NCBI RefSeq assembly: GCF_030052815.1
Contig: NC_079495.1
Location: 33,761,967 to 33,825,966 of the forward strand
Length of the DNA stretch: 64,000 bases
Reading direction: 5' to 3'
From: Hevea brasiliensis
Taxonomy: Eukaryota > Streptophyta > Magnoliopsida > Malpighiales > Euphorbiaceae
Part shown: positions 59,050 to 64,000 of the stretch, in pieces
Layout: every line of letters starts with the position of its first letter
Numbering within the stretch: the stretch's first letter is position 1
Notes under the pieces: model-generated
What the model saw: only the letters and a program-made list of their open reading frames with translations
Database searches by the model: none
What the model was told of the DNA's origin: nothing
Translations under genes and position numbers: made by a program

Positions 59050-62000
59050 TGTAACACCCCTATTTGCATAGCCTGGTATATTTCACTGTTTCGGTGACCG
59101 GTGTCGGTCCGGACAATTAAGTAGATTAGAACCACACTTAAGACAACTAGAGAAGCCATAAACACAAATAATTAGTAATGTTTAATTAGTTAAGTATAAA
59201 TAAGAAAAACATAACATAAAAGGTTAAACGAGCCGAGAGTCACAACGATGGGTGACCGTCTCGAGAAGGACTGCGAAGTTGTTTTAAACTCAAATTTCGA
59301 ACCGTAAAAAGTGACGCTGCGGTCCTTAGGACCCTTATGAACACAGTGGAAAAGAGAAAATCATGAAAAAGAACTGTTAAGCCAGTCAAATAATTAGGTC
59401 AGGTAGCCGGAAGAAATATAGAATTATTTGCAAACCAGGTTGAACCGGCGAAGGGCAATTTGGTCAATTGACCCCGAGAGCTGACTCCTGACCTAATTGT
59501 CAAATAAAATCGGAGAAAAGAAAATTTTAGAATCGAGAATTAAATTAAAGAACTAATAGAAAAAAAAAAGGAAAAATGGAAAAGTCAAAAGGTGATGACA
59601 TCATGCATGATGCCATAAAACAATACTTAATATATTTATTTAATTGAGATTTTTGGGTCTTCTATAAGGATAAAAACAAAAGAAAAGAAAAGAAAAAAAA
59701 AAAGTAAAAAGCCTCATCTTCCTCACCATTTACGTTTCTCTCTCCCTCACCATTGTAAACCTCCATTAAAGCTTGCTTCAAGCTTTGAAACCACCATTAA
59801 ACCCCAAATCCTCCCATACTTGCTTCACAAAAACTTGATTTAATCACTTGAGAGGAAGATTGGTCATCAAAGAATTGAAGAAAATTGAGAGGAAGTGAAA
59901 GTTCAAAGACACCTAACAAGGTAAGTAATGCAAACTTCAAGTTTTTAGTTTAATTAGTGTATGTATAGCATCAAGAGCATAGAAACAAACTTGAAATGAA
60001 AAGAAAATTTGGTTGAGGGACTAAACTGATTTTTAGCCAGCTTGGTTATGAGGATGATTTGCATGATTTGAATGGTTTGAATGGGTTTAAGAACTTTAGT
60101 TAGTTGAATGGTTAGGATTAAAAGCTTTGAAGGTAGCTAAATGCATGAGGTTAGTGAATTAGGGTTTGGACATTAGGGTTTAGAGACTAAAAATGTGAAA
60201 AACTTGTAAATGGTGTCTTTGACCTAATGTGAAGTGAAAAATGGTCATTTGTGACCAAATGAGGTGTGTTAGAAGTGTTGGAATTAAAAGCCAATTCGGA
60301 TTGGATAAGGTCAAGTGCTGGTAGCATGACAAAAATTCCCTTTGAGGGACCAAAAATAAAATTTTACAAATCCAATGGATATGGGACCAATTGGGGATGA
60401 AAATAGGCACTAAATGACACAATTTTCATTGAGGAAGTATGCACAAAAAGTGACTAAAACCTAGTGAACAAATTGATCAAAGTTGAAAAATTGTAGGCTA
60501 CCTCTGCACAACCTGACCAAATGAACAGTGTTTGTTCATTTGGTCATAACTCAAGCTAGGCAGGTCAAAATGACCTGAAAGTTTACTAGTGGTTAGATGA
60601 GATATAGATCTAAAACTTTTATGAAGAACACAAACCCAAATTATGCCATTAACCAAATCAAATTACTGAGCAAATTTGGGTCACTGAATCTGTAGACTGC
60701 AGATTTTCCATTTGAACAGTAAAGTTTCAATGGCTATAACTCTCTCTAGAAAACTCCGATTTAGGTGATTCTTGAACCGATGGAAACCTAAGACATAATA
60801 TAACATTTCATATGAAGAAAATTAGACCAAATTATGGACTTAACATGATCGAATTATTGAACAAAGTTGGAATAACAAATCTGTAGAACCAAATTCTGCA
60901 GCATGAACAGTAAACGTAATTTGCTTATAACTTGAGCTACAAAACTCCAATTGGAGTGATTCAAAATGGAGAATAAACTTAAGACAATAGAAAACATTTT
61001 CTATGAAGAAAGTTTTTCCAAATTCCAACAGTAAACTGACTAATGAAATAGTACAATTAGGGACACCAAAACTGAAAATTTGGCCATTTTGTCTAAAAGA
61101 TCTATGTTTTGAGAAAATGACCAAAACTAACAAGTTTAGTGACCAAAATGTGGTATGTGGGTGAAGTTGGAGTTCCCATACCTATTAAGCCTTAGAAAGT
61201 CAATAATTTGAATTGAATAGTGTAGTGAATAGTAACCCGAAACACAAAATTTCAAGAACGTCGAGTTTAGCACGTTAGAGCTAGGTAAAAATAAAGCTAA
61301 ATTTATTTTTAGATTTATGTTAAATTATGGTACTGAAACATTGTAAAATTGTGTGTTTTAGTTGGAAAGAATATCGGGAAAGAACCCGGGGAATCGAGTC
61401 GAGGCCAAGAGGTGACTCGTTTGAGGTTTGTGCACAACATATAACTTTTGTATATTATTTCTGCATATTATTTTGAATAATTTGAATCAGTGAATTATGC
61501 CAATTTTTATGATGTTTTGATTTAAATTGTGGAAAGTTAGTTGTGTATATTTGAAATGACAATATTTAGCAAATTGTTAAGATAAGTTTTGAAACCACAG
61601 TGTCATGACCATATATTTGAACACCTCACTAGCATGACTAGTGGGGGTAATTAGTTTCGAATTTTGATTCCTTCTCTAGAGAAGTGTTGAGGTGTGCCAG
61701 TAGAAGAGGATGTGAATGGATATCCATATATTTGAGCTAGCTAGCCTTGTGATGTGATTTCTCTTTAGCCTCTGGCTATTGAGATTCTATTTGTTTCGAA
61801 TGGCATGATCTAACTGTGGGTTTTATGAAATGTGTTTTGATACTTTGAAATGAACTTGGTTTGCATTTAACATCTCATAATGCATGATTTGTACTTAATT
61901 CTCATGTTCAGCCAAATTTTTGAATAAATGTGATTTAAGTTTTGCTTAAAAATTATTTTAGTATGTTGTGCACCACTGAGTCCTAGTACTCAGCGATAGC

Positions 62001-62731
62001 TTCTATTGCTTCGCAGATACAGAGACTAAAGGAGCAGCAGACTGAGCTGGTGAGGTGTGAGGAGCTATCAGCTTAAAGTCATCGGGTATAATTTATACCC
62101 TAATTGTAAATATTTCTTTTGATGTATGTATTGCATATAAAAGTATGGACATGTAAATGGGTCTTGAGCAGCTTGTACAAAGTTTGTAATAAAAAAAAAA
62201 TTTAGTTTGAATTTCCTTTGATGTAAATTTTGTAATGATGTATATATATATAAATTGTTTTGTCTCTAATGAAATATGAGTGGAACTATTTTATTTAATT
62301 TGAATGAAATGTATTGTTAGTGTTTTGAGGATTATTGAATTTTGAACTTGAGAAATTGATTGAAATGATTGTGGAGTTGTTGAAATGGATTGAGTTTGAT
62401 GGTGAAATTGAAGTAGTTGTTGAGAAAACATTTTTAGAATTGCTTTTTACAGGTATTTGAAGAACTGGTTTCTCAAAATACAGACAGAACTCTGTCAAAA
62501 TTTTTATTAAATTTACGGAAAACTAAAATAGACCAAAAATATTAATTAGTTTTAATTTTAACTAAATGTTTTAATTACTTATTAGAAAATGTTCACCACT
62601 TATCAAAAATAAGAAAATTGTTTTAAAATCCCTTATAGGGTACTTAATGAGTTATTTGTAGGTGAAGTTCGGTAGTTCATTAGGTATTCTATAGGATCAT
62701 GTTATGCCTTACAGAGGGGTAAGGTGTGACA
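59050..62731 (+). repeat. Gypsy A 5' LTR, complete (3682 bp)
   Basis: It begins TGTAACACCCCTATTT and ends AAGGTGTGACA. It contains a 13-bp perfect palindrome (60515-60545, GACCAAATGAACA, loop GTGTT), three units of about 190 bp from about 60500 to 61060, a CACTAG/CTAGTG hairpin near 61630-61645 and the two-hairpin module at 61976-62014. Confidence 0.93.
61976..62014 (+). other. Two-hairpin module in Gypsy A right LTR
   Basis: CTGAG (61976-61980) pairs with CTCAG (61989-61993). GCGA-T-AGC (61993-62000) pairs with GCTTCGC (62008-62014), seven pairs with a bulged T. The left family A copy closes the same stem with different bases. Confidence 0.55.
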
Positions 62732-62739
62732 TGTTTTAG

Positions 62740-62752
62740 TGGTATCAGAGCA
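62740..62752 (+). other. Gypsy A primer-binding site
   Basis: TGGTATCAGAGCA, eight bases after the LTR end. Confidence 0.9.
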
Positions 62753-62918
62753 AATTTTTTGAAGTATGTTTTAACTTGAGAATTTGTGTCTTTCTTGTTA
62801 AGTACAACTGCTCAATGTCCATATTTGTTACATACAGTGCATTACATCATGAATATGAACTAACGTAGGGAAATCTCCATGTGTTATTTGTTCAGAAGAT
62901 ACCTTACTTCAGACTGAA

Positions 62919-64000
62919 ATGGAAGAAGGGGATCGCTCAATTGAGCAATCTGTTGAAGCTGAGGCACAAGGGGAAGCCCCAGCTTTACCGAATGTCAGTG
63001 GATCCATAGCACCAGCCCCGCAAATGCCATAATTTCCTGCTCAGTTTGCACAGCAGATGGCAGCAATGTTTCAACAAATGGCCGGGGGTATGCCTGCTCA
63101 AGCTCCACCCCAGACACCTGTGACACAACCACTGCCTTCAGCCAGAAAGTATGATAAATTACTGAAGTATGGGGCTGCAGAATTTAAGGGTACAGTGGAC
63201 CCTTTAGAGGCAGAGCAATGGCTTGAAAGAATGGACATACTATTTAAGAAGCTGCACTGCCAAGATGAACTGAAGTTTGAGTATTCTGTGTCTCTACTGC
63301 AAGGGGATGCGTATGATTGGTGGAAGACCATCCCCACGCCTTGGTGAACTACGATCTTGACACAGGATGACTTCATCGAGAGTTCGCATGTAAATACATC
63401 CCAGATGCATATGTTGATCAGAAGTTACAAGAGTTTTTTAGTCTAAAACAAGACAACAGAATAGTGGCAGAGTATGAGAGGGAGTTCTCCCGCTTAAGTC
63501 ATTATGCTGGGAGTCTCCTTACTACCAGCAAAGCAAGGTGCAAGAGATTTGAGACGGGTTTGAAGCCCAACATAAGGATGCAAGTTGTGGGATTTTGACA
63601 CAGCAATTTCTCAGAGCTCATGTCTCAAGCACTTGAGTTGGAAAGAATAGAATCAGAAGCAACCCCAGTGAAAGAAAAATCAGAGAAAGCTGAGAAATCA
63701 GAAAAAGACAAGGGGGAAAAATCAGTAGAGCCGAGTTCTGGTGGGACTTCTGGGAAGAAGAAGAAATTTAGTGGACCCAGCAGGGGTCGAGGTGGAAGAT
63801 TTGGTAGGGGCCGATTCTCTGGACAGAGACCCCCTAGGTCTGGTCAGCAGTCGAGCAGGGGTTCACATTCTGCCTGCCCCTGTGAGACTTGTGGCAAGAT
63901 TCATGGGGGGGAGTGTTATTGGGCCACTGGAGCCTGCTTTAACTGCGGAGGCAAGGGTCATTTAGCAAGAGACTGCACTAGTGCTCCGTCTCCGAGATAT
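62919..64000 (+). pseudogene. Gypsy A gag, broken (partial at window end)
   Basis: The ATG at 62919 opens MEEGDRSIEQSVEAEAQGEA, with a TAA near 63029. The same frame resumes (AQQMAAMFQQMAGG) through the capsid domain (AAEFKGTVDPLEAEQWLERM, LLQGDAYDWWKT) to a TGA at 63345-63347. One base is lost near 63380, after which another frame carries KYIPDAYVDQKLQEFF, VAEYEREFSRLSHYAGS, a TGA near 63597, an Arg/Gly-rich tract (GRGGRFGRGRF) and a CX2CX4HX4C zinc knuckle (CFNCGGKGHLARDC). All Gag landmarks are present and in order, but two stops and a frameshift prevent a full product. Protease and pol would lie beyond the window. Confidence 0.9.

Larger units (their letters stand above)
59050..64000 (+). 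mobile_element. Gypsy family A element, 5' part (runs past window end)
   Basis: 5' LTR 59050-62731, PBS, and broken gag to the window edge. The long LTR, gag type and PBS suggest a Tekay/Del-like chromovirus (inference). It is inserted in the inverted Copia LTR; ACATG at 59045-59049 is the expected left target duplication. Confidence 0.9.

Noticed and set aside
4472..62752. tRNA-like strings TGGTATCAGAGC at several places
   Set aside because: Each lies directly after an LTR end and is a primer-binding site; no cloverleaf surrounds them.

Overview
The window is nuclear DNA from a flowering plant, almost certainly a eudicot. It is AT-rich and crowded with nested LTR retrotransposons of the Ty1/Copia and Ty3/Gypsy types, whose primer-binding sites match the plant initiator-tRNA-Met type (TGGTATCAGAGC). 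It holds one apparently intact host gene, a three-exon mitochondrial-type pentatricopeptide repeat (PPR) gene. The exact species cannot be read from the sequence; a woody rosid (for example Malpighiales) would fit but is only a guess.

Layout, left to right. 1-2733 is the 3' part of a long LTR (Gypsy family A). 2734-26888 is a rearranged Ty1/Copia composite: a truncated LTR, PBS and leader; then a second, 5'-truncated LTR, PBS and leader; then decayed gag, protease and integrase; then the rest of pol and a 3' LTR of about 2.1 kb. Its integrase gene is split by a full-length but almost gene-less Gypsy element (family B, 11161-22464, 5-bp target duplication AACAT). 26889-30104 is intergenic DNA with a probable hAT-type MITE. 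30105-33805 (minus strand) is the PPR gene, with a telo-box and site II motif upstream. 33961-34999 is AT-rich DNA with a duplicated block. 35000-47499 is a minus-strand non-autonomous LTR element (family C), itself hit by a 4.46-kb solo LTR (family D, 40211-44668, target duplication AACTA). 47500-52298 is AT-rich intergenic DNA ending in relics of an RNase H domain and a Gypsy reverse transcriptase. 52299-57250 is a second copy of the same Copia family, cut off by an inverted Copia LTR (57251-59049). From 59050 to the window end is the 5' LTR (3682 bp), PBS and broken gag of a Gypsy family A element.

How the parts relate. No transposon here has intact coding capacity. Every gag or pol reading frame carries stops, frameshifts or deletions. 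Families A, B and D have unrelated outer sequence but share LTR architecture: long palindromes, units of roughly 190 bp, and a two-hairpin module whose stems are kept by compensating changes. The two Copia gag copies share one amber stop and one zinc-knuckle Cys-to-Tyr change, so both probably descend from an already defective parent that was mobilised in trans. The PPR gene is the only part expected to serve the plant, in organellar RNA processing.

No CRISPR array, operon, tRNA or rRNA gene was seen. The points most worth checking are the covarying hairpins in the LTRs and Copia leaders, the inverted-LTR arrangement at 52299-59049 that could yield double-stranded RNA, and the gag defects shared between copies.
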